Part shown: positions 7,908 to 16,044 of the stretch, piece after piece
Layout: every line of letters begins with the position of its first letter
How positions within the stretch are numbered: position 1 is the first letter of the stretch
Assembly: GCA_002391195.1 (NCBI GenBank)
Contig: DGRZ01000075.1
Coordinates: 1-64,000 of the forward strand
Origin: Fibrobacter sp. UBA4375
Lineage (GTDB): Bacteria > Fibrobacterota > Fibrobacteria > Fibrobacterales > Fibrobacteraceae
Length of the DNA: 64,000 bases
Direction of reading: 5' to 3'
Position numbers and translations under genes: made by a program
The notes under the pieces: model-generated
What the model saw: the letters and a program-made list of their open reading frames with translations, nothing else
What the model was told of the DNA's origin: nothing
Database searches by the model: none

Positions 7908-9026
7908 CTATTTTCCCAGTTGGTCCGGGTTCAGGCACTTGAGTTCGTCCACGACGAACAGGCCGTCCTTGCGGATGAGCTTGTCGTCGAACCAGATTTC
8001 GCCGCCACCGTATTCCGGACGCATAATCAGCACCAGGTCCCAATGGATAGAACTGACGTTGCCGTTAGGCGCTTCTTCGTAGCAGCGGCCTGGTGTAAAG
8101 TGGATAGAACCCGCAATCTTTTCGTCAAAGAGAATGTCACACATGGGAGCGTTCACAAACGGGTTGAAACCGACAGCAAATTCACCCACATAACGGGCTC
8201 CCTCATCGGTATCAAACAAAGCGTTCATAGCCACATTGTCACCAGATTCGCAAGTGGCGTTCACAATCTTCCCGTCCTTGAATTCCAGGCGGATATTGCT
8301 GAAATACTTGCCGTCGTAAAGGGTGGGCGTATTGTACTGAATGACTCCGTTTACACTGTTCCGAACCGGGGCCGTATAGACTTCGCCATCGGGGATATTC
8401 ATGTTACCGCAGCAGGGTATGGCCGGAATGTCCTTGATGCTAAACGTCAAGTCCGTGCCCTTGGCCACAAGACGCACCTTGTCGGTGCGGTTCATCAGGT
8501 CCACCAGATTCTGGGCGGCCTTAGCCATCTTCGGGTAATCGGCCAGGCAGGCTTCAAAGAAGAAGTCCTCAAAAGCTTCCGTGCTCATCTTGGCGCCCTG
8601 GGCCATGGAAGGGTTCGGCCAGCGGAGCACACACCAGCGGGTCTTATCCACACGGTAGTTCAGCACGGGGTCCGTAATCTTGCGGTAACTGAGCATTTTG
8701 GCGCTATCGATATCGCAATTTTCCAGAGCGTTGTCGGCCCCGCGGATGGCGATATAGGCCTGCATTTTTTGCATCTCGGCCAGAGCCAGGTCCGCCTGGA
8801 GTTTCATCTGTTCTTCTGTAGCGGACTTGATCATTTCGCGGCGGACTCGCCCGCGGTAGTTGTGCACAAAGGCATTTCCGCCTGCTTTGGCCACAGCCTT
8901 CACCAGTTCCGTAGAAACTTCGTCCGGAGTGTCCGTGGTCTCGATAAGGATGTTCTCCCCCGTCTTAAGACCGATGGCATTGTTGATTAGATTCTCTGCA
9001 AGTTTTGTAATTCTTGGATCAGTCAT
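7908..9026 (-). CDS. M29-family metallo-aminopeptidase
   Basis: A 372-residue peptidase of the M29 (aminopeptidase T/PepS) family, which removes N-terminal residues from peptides in the cytoplasm using two metal ions. Supporting blocks are GLKTGENILIETTDTPDEV near the N-terminus, IPDGEVYTAPVRNSVNG with the metal-binding glutamate, GEFAVGFNPFVNAPMCDILFDEK, GSIHFTPGR and SSIHWDLVL with the histidine and aspartate ligands. The ATG at 9026 (MTDPRITKLAEN) is preferred over an upstream start because GAGGAATAAA lies directly before it. The GLUG-protein gene follows 22 bases downstream on the same strand; shared transcription is possible. Confidence 0.9.
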   Translation of the reverse strand: MTDPRITKLAENLINNAIGLKTGENILIETTDTPDEVSTELVKAVAKAGGNAFVHNYRGRVRREMIKSATEEQMKLQADLALAEMQKMQAYIAIRGADNALENCDIDSAKMLSYRKITDPVLNYRVDKTRWCVLRWPNPSMAQGAKMSTEAFEDFFFEACLADYPKMAKAAQNLVDLMNRTDKVRLVAKGTDLTFSIKDIPAIPCCGNMNIPDGEVYTAPVRNSVNGVIQYNTPTLYDGKYFSNIRLEFKDGKIVNATCESGDNVAMNALFDTDEGARYVGEFAVGFNPFVNAPMCDILFDEKIAGSIHFTPGRCYEEAPNGNVSSIHWDLVLIMRPEYGGGEIWFDDKLIRKDGLFVVDELKCLNPDQLGK

Positions 9027-9104
9027 TTTATTCCTCTTTTTTTCAAATAGCTTTTCACCTAGATTTTGAAGCATTTATCAAAACTTGGGCCTGGTTTGGC
9101 GCCA

Positions 9105-9137
9105 AGGGCGCAACTATAAGAACTCACAACTCATTAC
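9105..9137. repeat. Low-complexity ACTCACAACTCATTACTCAC repeat
   Basis: A short gap element built from ACTCACAACTC-like words, the same style as those at 17860-17937 and 36310-36356. It sits just after the stop of the SprT-like gene. No other feature is seen. Confidence 0.45.
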
Positions 9138-9950
9138 TCACAACTCTTTCCCCCTGCGCATGGCACGGATGTTCCTGGGCAGAACCTCCTTATGCCACTT
9201 TATCCACTCGTCAAAATAGATATAGCGCTTTTCACGCTGACGGAACTGCCGACCGTGAACCACCCGGCGGCCATTGCGCTCCTCCACAGGAATCACCACA
9301 TGGAGGCACTCATGGTAGACAACTCCCGCCACGGCGTAAAACGGGCAGTTCTTGGCATCGTAGCCCTTGCTGATGCTTATCAGGTGAAAATCTTCACCCG
9401 TCAGAGGGTCCTTTCGCATGGAATGAAAACTTAGGCCACCCACCCTGTTACTCCAGGTAATACGGCAGGTCAGTTCGCCGTTGAAATAAGTATCATTGAC
9501 CGCAGCAAGCACCTGGTTCAAGTCGTGATAGGTTCCCTTGGGACGTATGGGCGGGATTCTGCTGCGGGACTCCAAGGTCTTTTCGCCCTTATCCGCCAGC
9601 ACCTGGTCCACCACCGCCCAAAAGCGGTTCACCAGTTCTTTAATGGCAAGCTTGTTCTTCTGGGTCTTTCGACGGATGGCGTGTTCTGCCCATTCGGCAG
9701 CAATTTCCCGAGCCTGGGCAAATTCCGGAGCCTTCATATACCCCGGCAAGAGCACCTCCGGATGGCCGAACAAGAAGCCTCCAACACAGCGGATGCTCTT
9801 TTTCATGCGGGGGTTGTACTTGAAAGTCACCAGACCGTTTTCGGAACTTTCTGCCGAAATTTTCTTGACCGCTGGCTCATAGACCTGGGACGCCGCCGAA
9901 CCGAAAAGGTCCAGCTGGCCGAACAAGTCCATCTGTCCCTCGCCCATCAC
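9138..9950 (-). CDS. SprT-like zinc metalloprotease family protein
   Basis: A 270-residue protein whose C-terminal half (about 145-255) is SprT-like: LNQVLAAVNDTYFNGELTCRITWSNR, then ISISKGYD, a zinc-binding helix YHECLHVVIP (HExxH) and VHGRQFRQREKRY supplying the third ligand region. The N-terminal half has a short DLFGQLDLFG repeat and helical DNA-binding-like content. SprT/SPRTN relatives include proteases acting on DNA-protein crosslinks, but the role here is inferred only. Its start overlaps the stop of the upstream cysteine-cluster gene by four bases (ATGA), so the two are translationally coupled. Confidence 0.75.
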   Translation of the reverse strand: MMGEGQMDLFGQLDLFGSAASQVYEPAVKKISAESSENGLVTFKYNPRMKKSIRCVGGFLFGHPEVLLPGYMKAPEFAQAREIAAEWAEHAIRRKTQKNKLAIKELVNRFWAVVDQVLADKGEKTLESRSRIPPIRPKGTYHDLNQVLAAVNDTYFNGELTCRITWSNRVGGLSFHSMRKDPLTGEDFHLISISKGYDAKNCPFYAVAGVVYHECLHVVIPVEERNGRRVVHGRQFRQREKRYIYFDEWIKWHKEVLPRNIRAMRRGKEL

Positions 9951-10699
9951 GAGAAAACACCCTCATAAAGGTTCATGGACAGGAGCCCGCCGAAGTAACT
10001 TTCAGGCAATTCCAAGTCTGCATAATGTTCCGAAATGCCACCCAGAGCCTCTTCGATATGGTCTGGCATATACACCACAAAGCTTTCGTTCTTTTCGGTC
10101 TGCAAATATTCCGGCACGCAGTATTTCGGGAGGGATTCGCTAAAGTACATACGGCACGACACCGGACGCAAGGGGTATATTCTGCAATCCCCTTGGGGCG
10201 AGGAGAATGGGCATGACTTCCACTGGGAAAAATAATCATGGAGGGCCCTATCTTCGGCATCATCCTCGGAATCAGACTCCGCCAAGCGCTTGCCCAAAAG
10301 ACCTTCAAACAGTTTCGCCCGCATTTGACAGTCTTCCATGATGGACATAAAGTCATCTCGGCGCCTCAAATTCGAATACAGGTAAACCAGTTCAAAAGGC
10401 TCTACAGACATGGGGTAATGGTGGCAGCAATTCCCACAAGAAGGCCCGCACTTGATTCCATTTTTATGCTGGGGCAACACAGCCTCCAGATAAAGGGAAT
10501 AAGCCCTGTGGTATTCCTTGGCAAAGTCCAGAATCACGGGAATCTGCACTGCCAAGTTGTCTGGACCGACCGCAGATTTCCGTCCAAGAGATTGCGCCAC
10601 GGAATCGAGGCGGTCCCGTTCCTTGGACAAGAGCTGTCCGAGCCTACTCACCGCATTGGTGTACGCCCTGGTCGGGAAGTATTCCTCGCACAAACTCAT
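9947..10699 (-). CDS. YkgJ-type cysteine-cluster (zinc/iron-chelating) protein
   Basis: A protein of about 250 residues with the cysteine pattern of the YkgJ/CxxCxxCC family: CGPSCGNCCHHYP near the middle, then CPFSSPQGDCRIYPLRPVSCRMYF and a later KYCVPEYL. These cysteines are thought to bind a metal or Fe-S centre; function is unknown. The ATG at 10699 (MSLCEEYFP) is chosen; an upstream TTG would add 16 unlikely residues. It overlaps the SprT-like gene start by four bases. Confidence 0.75.
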   Translation of the reverse strand: MSLCEEYFPTRAYTNAVSRLGQLLSKERDRLDSVAQSLGRKSAVGPDNLAVQIPVILDFAKEYHRAYSLYLEAVLPQHKNGIKCGPSCGNCCHHYPMSVEPFELVYLYSNLRRRDDFMSIMEDCQMRAKLFEGLLGKRLAESDSEDDAEDRALHDYFSQWKSCPFSSPQGDCRIYPLRPVSCRMYFSESLPKYCVPEYLQTEKNESFVVYMPDHIEEALGGISEHYADLELPESYFGGLLSMNLYEGVFS

Positions 10700-10882
10700 G
10701 GCACCAAATATATTTACTTCGGCAGATGATTTCACGTTTTCTAGCAAAAAACGGCATTTTTACTATAAAAACAGCGGAAAAACGGATTTTCACCCCAAAA
10801 AAGAGGAAAAAGGATGGATTTATGTTCTTTTTTGTAAGAAGAAAGTTATCTTTATAAAGGACTAGAACATCTAGAATGACCT

Positions 10883-12241
10883 ATGAAAATAAAACTTTCA
10901 ATTTGTTTCTTATGCACACTGATCCTAGGGATTGTAGGTTGCAATCTGTTTAACCCCACGGGTTCAGCGAATATTGATTCCAGCGACGCAAATGCCCTGA
11001 CGTACGAAGGGTATCAAAAGTTCCGGGCAAACGACTACTCCGAGGCCGCCTATTATTTCAGCAAGGCCATCGAAGCCGATTCAAGCCATTCCGAAGCATG
11101 GTACGGTCTTGCCAAGGCAAAACTGAACCTTCAAGAAATAAATTCCTTTGAACTTCTCAAGTACGTCAATACCGAGGGAAGCAATTCCATGCCCATTTCA
11201 AAAATGAGCGATGGGACAGCAGCAAAATACCAATACAGCATCGACACTATTCTTGATTTCATGAAAGTGTTCATCACACTTGACACGACTGGACAACTTG
11301 ACGGCGTGGTGAGCTACAAGAACATTTCCGACAGTTATATGATTTTACAATTGTTCAAAACCATGCTTGTCTTGCGGAAAGTTATGCCCGACATACCGGC
11401 CTGCGCCTCTGTCAATGCCGTAACCGGCGAGGCGGAATGCAACCTGGGAGATATTCTCAACGGGTTGCACGGCAACAAATCTACCGAAACCCTAGAAACT
11501 CTTCACGAATTCTTTTCCACATGTGCAAAACAACCCGAATCTATGGGTGCTGTTGCAGGCCAGCTCTTACCAGGATTTGGCTCCTTGCTTTCGGAAGAAG
11601 GCAAAAATGTAACTATGGGCGCCTCTTGTGATGCAATGAGCAGCATCACTCAAATTGGAAATACGCCGGCCGAAAACGAAAAAAAATTATCTACTGTCAT
11701 CTCCTTCACCGGCTATAGTCAGTCCGTGGATGAAGACGGCGATGGATGCAATGACGAAGAAATCATTGACGGGCAAGACAATGACGGAGATGGGGAAATT
11801 GATGAAGATCCCCGAGACCAGTCAGACCAATTTGTCTATGACGAGATGACCATAGCAAAAAACGCCATTGCTCATAGACAAGGAACAGAGAATTTAATGA
11901 TCATTCGTTCTGTAGGGCCAAATAACAAATACAGAAACGTAGATATTGATATGGATGGCAGAACAGCCAACAACGAAGAATGGGACTTTATTTATCCAGA
12001 ATATCGCAGAAGGGTTGAAAATGGGGACCACCGGTTCAGGTTCGCCGCAGACCTAATCTTCAACCCCCAGGGACTTCCATTTGAAACTTTCCAAGAATTA
12101 AAACACGCTGTTGCCATAGATTATGAAGGCAAATATAGTCTCCAATATCGACAAGAAACCATCGGAGGCTGTTGGATCCGTTATTCAGAAAGCGATTTCC
12201 AGAGAATCCTTGAAGCACAAAAAGTGAGGTATCAAGAATGA
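10883..12241 (+). CDS. TPR-containing lipoprotein with calcium-type DxDxDG repeats
   Basis: A 452-residue exported lipoprotein. The signal peptide ends in the lipobox LGIVGC with C20 as the lipidated residue. A tetratricopeptide unit follows (YEGYQKFRANDYSEAAYYFSKAIEADSSHSEAWYGLAKAKL, in the first 90 residues). Around residues 278-310 lie DEDGDGCNDEEIIDG and DNDGDGEIDEDPRD, acidic repeats like those that bind calcium in thrombospondin type-3 or MopE-like proteins. Its stop overlaps the start of the next gene (ATGA), so it is coupled to the outer-membrane protein. An envelope scaffold role is inferred; I do not recognise the exact family. Confidence 0.75.
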   Translation: MKIKLSICFLCTLILGIVGCNLFNPTGSANIDSSDANALTYEGYQKFRANDYSEAAYYFSKAIEADSSHSEAWYGLAKAKLNLQEINSFELLKYVNTEGSNSMPISKMSDGTAAKYQYSIDTILDFMKVFITLDTTGQLDGVVSYKNISDSYMILQLFKTMLVLRKVMPDIPACASVNAVTGEAECNLGDILNGLHGNKSTETLETLHEFFSTCAKQPESMGAVAGQLLPGFGSLLSEEGKNVTMGASCDAMSSITQIGNTPAENEKKLSTVISFTGYSQSVDEDGDGCNDEEIIDGQDNDGDGEIDEDPRDQSDQFVYDEMTIAKNAIAHRQGTENLMIIRSVGPNNKYRNVDIDMDGRTANNEEWDFIYPEYRRRVENGDHRFRFAADLIFNPQGLPFETFQELKHAVAIDYEGKYSLQYRQETIGGCWIRYSESDFQRILEAQKVRYQE

Positions 12242-13485
12242 AACGGATACTAATACTTTTTACGCTAAGCCTTGCATCTTTCGCTTTTGCTCTTAAGGCA
12301 CCGACGCACCATTCTCTGCGCGCCGAAGCCATGGGTAACGCCCATGTGGCCGTAGTCGACGACAAAGAGGCTATCTACTTTAACTACGCTGGCTTGACTC
12401 AAATCAACAAGCTTGGAAACTACGACAAATTCCCCGAAACCGGATATTACCCCCGTAACTACGCCGACATGCGTCTAAACCTGGGTGGTGCTGGGCCTTT
12501 TGAAACGTATTTCCATACCTACAACGTGGCCAAGGACTTGCAGGGAATCTACCAAGGCGCTTCCGATGCGGCTGCAGCAAACGGCCTCAAAGCATCAACC
12601 GTTCTGATGGACTCCCTATCCAGTCACCCGGAACTGATGCACCAGGTAAACAGCTATGACCACAAGAGCCTCGCCATGAAGTTGAAGTTCGATGCTGAAA
12701 TTGCTTTCCACGGCATTGGTGGTGCAGTCTGGGTAGATGCAAACGTAGCTCCCTATCTTGATGCAGGCATTGTGTTACCCAATATGGCCATTGACACCTT
12801 CTATGTTGACGGGGTTGTCCAGGGCGGTATTTCTTACGGCTTCACGGACAACCTCTCCGTGGGTATCGGCGCAAAGGCAGTCAAGCGTCACAAGGTAGAA
12901 ATGCTTACAGTCGACATCTTGAATTACGACACCATGCAAGACACCCTTGAAGATCGCTACCACGACGCTACGGATAACATCTTTGATTTCAATTCCATTT
13001 CCATGGGTATCGACTTAGGCGTTCTTTATCAGCTCACCCGCGAAGTCAGAGTCGGCACATCCCTAAGAGACATCTATTTCAAAGAACTTGCTGGGGATAA
13101 AATCACTCCTAACTGGACCGTAGGTGCAAACTACAGCCCTAGATTCTTCAACAAGAACACGGGTTATGGCCACAAGTTCAACATTGCCATGGACTTTGCC
13201 GACATTGTAAACAGCACAAACAACTATAAACCTCTTTCTCACATTAATTTCGGTTTTGAAGTTGAACAGAACCTGATTGCCTGGCCTGGCTACTACTACG
13301 GAGTCCGAGCTCTAGCACTCCGCCTATCTGGCGGTTTCAAGGGAGGTTACCCTGCCGGTGGTATCGCTCTAGAGGTTCTGCAGTTCTTCACCCTTGAATT
13401 TGCAACCTGGGCCGAAGAACTGGGCTACTACACAGGCCAGGACGAACAGCGAATCTACATGGTCGAATTGAGCCTAGGTTTCTAG
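12238..13485 (+). CDS. Outer-membrane beta-barrel protein (TraF/PorV-like)
   Basis: A 415-residue exported protein with signal peptide MKRILILFTLSLASFAFA. The mature N-terminus has SLRAEAMGNAHVAVVDDKEAIYFNYAGL, a signature shared by outer-membrane barrels of the FadL/PorV/TraF-like group. Alternating hydrophobic strands continue to a C-terminal YMVELSLGF ending in phenylalanine, as typical for Bam-inserted barrels. It overlaps the preceding lipoprotein gene by four bases and ends two bases before the next ATG, so all three are one coupled operon. Whether it is a transporter or a structural barrel cannot be told. Confidence 0.75.
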   Translation: MKRILILFTLSLASFAFALKAPTHHSLRAEAMGNAHVAVVDDKEAIYFNYAGLTQINKLGNYDKFPETGYYPRNYADMRLNLGGAGPFETYFHTYNVAKDLQGIYQGASDAAAANGLKASTVLMDSLSSHPELMHQVNSYDHKSLAMKLKFDAEIAFHGIGGAVWVDANVAPYLDAGIVLPNMAIDTFYVDGVVQGGISYGFTDNLSVGIGAKAVKRHKVEMLTVDILNYDTMQDTLEDRYHDATDNIFDFNSISMGIDLGVLYQLTREVRVGTSLRDIYFKELAGDKITPNWTVGANYSPRFFNKNTGYGHKFNIAMDFADIVNSTNNYKPLSHINFGFEVEQNLIAWPGYYYGVRALALRLSGGFKGGYPAGGIALEVLQFFTLEFATWAEELGYYTGQDEQRIYMVELSLGF

Positions 13486-13487
13486 TC

Positions 13488-14483
13488 ATGACTACAAACG
13501 AGCTGGAAACCCTCCCGATTTCAAGGGCGCAATTCTTGAAGACAGACATCTTCAAGAATGTATCCTTTGAAAGTTTAGCAGGCTACCTGCTCAGTTGCAA
13601 AAAAATCACGGCTGAACCGGGAACACTACTCATTGACCCCAACCAACCAGAAAGAAAGCTGTTGGTGTTATTGGACGGCAAACTAGAAGTCGTCTTAAGC
13701 TCTAAGGGCGGTTCTTTTTCTGATTTCATTTTGCCTGGGCATTGCGCAGGTGAAATGTCCATCTTTGACAACGTGAAACCCAGCGCTCAAGTTTTTGCCA
13801 AAGAGAAAAGCACCTTGTTGGTCATCGATGCAGATATCGCTCTCGCCATGCTCAACGCGTCCCATGATCTTTGCCTAAACTTCTTGCAGCTTTTGAGCAG
13901 AAGGTTACGCAACAACAATAAGGTCGTTTGCGAAGAAGAATACCACATCCGCTGCATTGAAGAAAACGCCAAGGTGGATTCCTTGACAGGACTACACAAT
14001 CGTCGCTGGCTTGAAGAGACCTATACTAGAGAACTCAAGCGCAGCAATGACGGTAATTTCAGCCTGTCTGCATTCATGCTGGACATCGACCATTTTAAGA
14101 ACATCAACGACACCTATGGGCACTTGGCCGGTGATCAGGTTCTTATTGCCGTAGCGCAAGAAATCACCCGATGCCTCAGACCTAGTGACATGCCAGTACG
14201 CTACGGAGGCGAAGAATTCACGGTATTCCTGCCCAACACCACCGTAGACAACGCCAAAATCATTGCAGAAAGATTGCGTGCGGGAGTAGAAAAGATTCGC
14301 GTTGCCCTTTCTTCTGGCGAGGTGATAACCGTTACTATCAGTGTCGGTTTTACGGAACGTCAATCCGGCGACACCGTAGAATCTATCATCAAGCGGGCAG
14401 ACGACGCCCTATACCACGCCAAGGAATCAGGCCGCAACCGCGTGTGCCTGAACCTAGGCGAAGATTCCATGTTTCTATTCTGA
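13488..14483 (+). CDS. Diguanylate cyclase with N-terminal cyclic-nucleotide-binding-like domain
   Basis: A 331-residue regulator. Residues about 18-125 form a CRP-type cyclic-nucleotide-binding fold (GTLLIDPNQPERKLLVLLDG, GEMSIFD), and about 163-325 form a GGDEF domain. The active-site motif is GGEEF at 240-244 with RxxD (231-234) five residues upstream, matching the product-inhibition I-site. It should make cyclic di-GMP from GTP. The cNMP pocket has lysine where the usual arginine contacts phosphate (KPSAQV), so ligand identity is uncertain. No membrane segment is present. Its coupling to a lipoprotein and a barrel protein suggests envelope- or surface-related control. Confidence 0.9.
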   Translation: MTTNELETLPISRAQFLKTDIFKNVSFESLAGYLLSCKKITAEPGTLLIDPNQPERKLLVLLDGKLEVVLSSKGGSFSDFILPGHCAGEMSIFDNVKPSAQVFAKEKSTLLVIDADIALAMLNASHDLCLNFLQLLSRRLRNNNKVVCEEEYHIRCIEENAKVDSLTGLHNRRWLEETYTRELKRSNDGNFSLSAFMLDIDHFKNINDTYGHLAGDQVLIAVAQEITRCLRPSDMPVRYGGEEFTVFLPNTTVDNAKIIAERLRAGVEKIRVALSSGEVITVTISVGFTERQSGDTVESIIKRADDALYHAKESGRNRVCLNLGEDSMFLF

Positions 14484-14526
14484 CCGGGCTGGCTGAAAGC
14501 ATATTGATTCTTACCACCGGCCAGCC

Positions 14527-14649
14527 CTCTCGCAACCACGCCTCGTTAATAAACCTAAGCCGAACACAGCAGAAACAAGTTTACTTGTTTCTATTGTTGA
14601 GGCGCCAGTTTATGCGATGTAATCGCAATACGAGGCGTTTGTTGCTCAC
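14527..14649. repeat. TTAATA-loop hairpin repeat, copy C (split by about 75 bases)
   Basis: The left half CTCTCGCAACCACGCCTCGT plus TAATA (14527-14551) and the right half ATACGAGGCGTTTGTTGCTC (from 14628) match copy D, but the loop is interrupted by about 75 bases. The insert contains two perfect small hairpins: AGAAACAAGT-TT-ACTTGTTTCT (14571-14592) and GCGAT-GTA-ATCGC (14614-14626). It lies between convergent genes. Confidence 0.6.
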
Positions 14650-14700
14650 GGGAACGACCGCAAAGTCTAAAGGAATGAATAAAAAATTGGCCTGACTTTG

Positions 14701-14744
14701 CTCTCGCAACCACGCCTCGTTAATACGAGGCGTTTGTTGCTCAC
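14701..14744. repeat. TTAATA-loop hairpin repeat, copy D (intact)
   Basis: Stem CGCCTCG (14713-14719) and CGAGGCG (14726-14732) around TTAATA, with outer arms GCAAC and GTTGC. It sits eight bases before the hisD stop on the opposite strand and 217 bases after the diguanylate cyclase stop, so it could end transcription from both sides. Confidence 0.7.
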
Positions 14745-14751
14745 AGACTCT

Positions 14752-16041
14752 TTACAGTCTCTTAAGGACCGCGGCGGCGTGGTGGATAAAGCCTTCTTCG
14801 GTCGCGACGGCGGCAATGGCCTTCGCGTTCTTCTTGATGGCCTTCTCGCTGTAGCGGATGATGCTCATACGCTTGAGGAAGTCGTACACGCCCAGCGGGC
14901 TGAAGAAGCGGCCCGTGCCGTTGGTAGGCAGCACGTGGTTCGGGCCTGCAAAGTAGTCGCCCACCGGCTCGCTGGACCACGGGCCGATAAACACAGCACC
15001 CGCGTTTTCGATCTGAGCAGCCATGGATTCTGCTTCGGCGGTCATGACTTCCAAGTGTTCCGGAGCGATGCGATTTGCGATTTCCACGCCGTCGAACCAG
15101 TCTTTAACCACCAGGATGCGCCCGAAGTTGCCGAGCACTTTCTCGAGGAGTTCACGCTTCGGGGAATTTTCCACCTGGATATCCACGCAGGCGCTGATCA
15201 TCTGGGCGGTTTCCATATTGTCGGTAATGCAGATGGCCGCCTCGAAGCCGGAACCGTGTTCCGCCTGGCTCAAAAGGTCTGCCGCCACGAAGTCCGGGTC
15301 ACAGGTGTTGTCAGCCATCACCAGCACTTCGCTGGGACCTGCCACCATGTCGATATCCACGACGCCAAAAACTTCCTTCTTGGCGATAGCGGCAAAGACG
15401 TTGCCCGGGCCCACAATCTTGTCGACGCGTTCCACGATGGTCTTGCCCTTGGCATCCTTGGCACCATAAGCCAAGAGACCAATCGCCTGGGCGCCACCAA
15501 TGTGGTAAACTTCGGTAATACCCAGTTCCTGCAGCACGAATGCCACAGCGCGGTTGATTTCGCCCTTGATGGGTGTCACCACCACAATGTCTTCCACGCC
15601 GGCAACGAGAGCCGGCACGGCATTCATAATCACGGTGCTGGGGTAGATGCCCGCACCGCCCGGCACGTAGAGGCCCACGCGCTTCATCGGGCGGATACGC
15701 TGGCCCAGAACCACGCCGTCGGCACCTTCCATGAGCCAGGATTCTTCCATCTGGTTCTTGTGGAAGTCACGCACGTTCTTGATGGCCTGCTTCAGGGCCT
15801 TCTGGAGTTCCTTGGGGCACTTGGCGGCAGACTTCGCGATGGCAGATGCCGGGACGCGAATATTCTTGCCCTTTAGGCCGTCGAACTTCTGGGCGTATTC
15901 CGTCGCCTTCGCGATACCGCCCTTCTTGATGTCGGCAAGGATTTGCATCACCTTGTCATGGATTTCTCTGGACGGAGCAACTTCGCGCCCGCAGATGCGT
16001 TCAATTTCAGCAGATTTCGGAGTAACCTTGATTATTTTCAT
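14752..16041 (-). CDS. hisD: Histidinol dehydrogenase
   Basis: A 429-residue zinc enzyme that oxidises L-histidinol to histidine with two NAD, the last step of histidine synthesis. Seen are YVPGGAGIYPSTVIMNAVPA, the GPGNVFAAIAKKEVFG and IDMVAGPSEVLVMAD blocks, the zinc-ligand motif LLSQAEHGSG (Q and H), and RIAPEHLEVMT carrying the catalytic glutamate/histidine. The length is typical. It starts three bases after the stop of cimA on the same strand, so the two amino-acid genes are cotranscribed. No other his genes are in the window. Confidence 0.97.
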   Translation of the reverse strand: MKIIKVTPKSAEIERICGREVAPSREIHDKVMQILADIKKGGIAKATEYAQKFDGLKGKNIRVPASAIAKSAAKCPKELQKALKQAIKNVRDFHKNQMEESWLMEGADGVVLGQRIRPMKRVGLYVPGGAGIYPSTVIMNAVPALVAGVEDIVVVTPIKGEINRAVAFVLQELGITEVYHIGGAQAIGLLAYGAKDAKGKTIVERVDKIVGPGNVFAAIAKKEVFGVVDIDMVAGPSEVLVMADNTCDPDFVAADLLSQAEHGSGFEAAICITDNMETAQMISACVDIQVENSPKRELLEKVLGNFGRILVVKDWFDGVEIANRIAPEHLEVMTAEAESMAAQIENAGAVFIGPWSSEPVGDYFAGPNHVLPTNGTGRFFSPLGVYDFLKRMSIIRYSEKAIKKNAKAIAAVATEEGFIHHAAAVLKRL

Positions 16042-16044
16042 AAA

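Noticed and set aside
14698..15876. 392-residue plus-strand frame
   Set aside because: It runs antisense to hisD, which has full family motifs. Rich in H, V and A as shadows of this codon use are.
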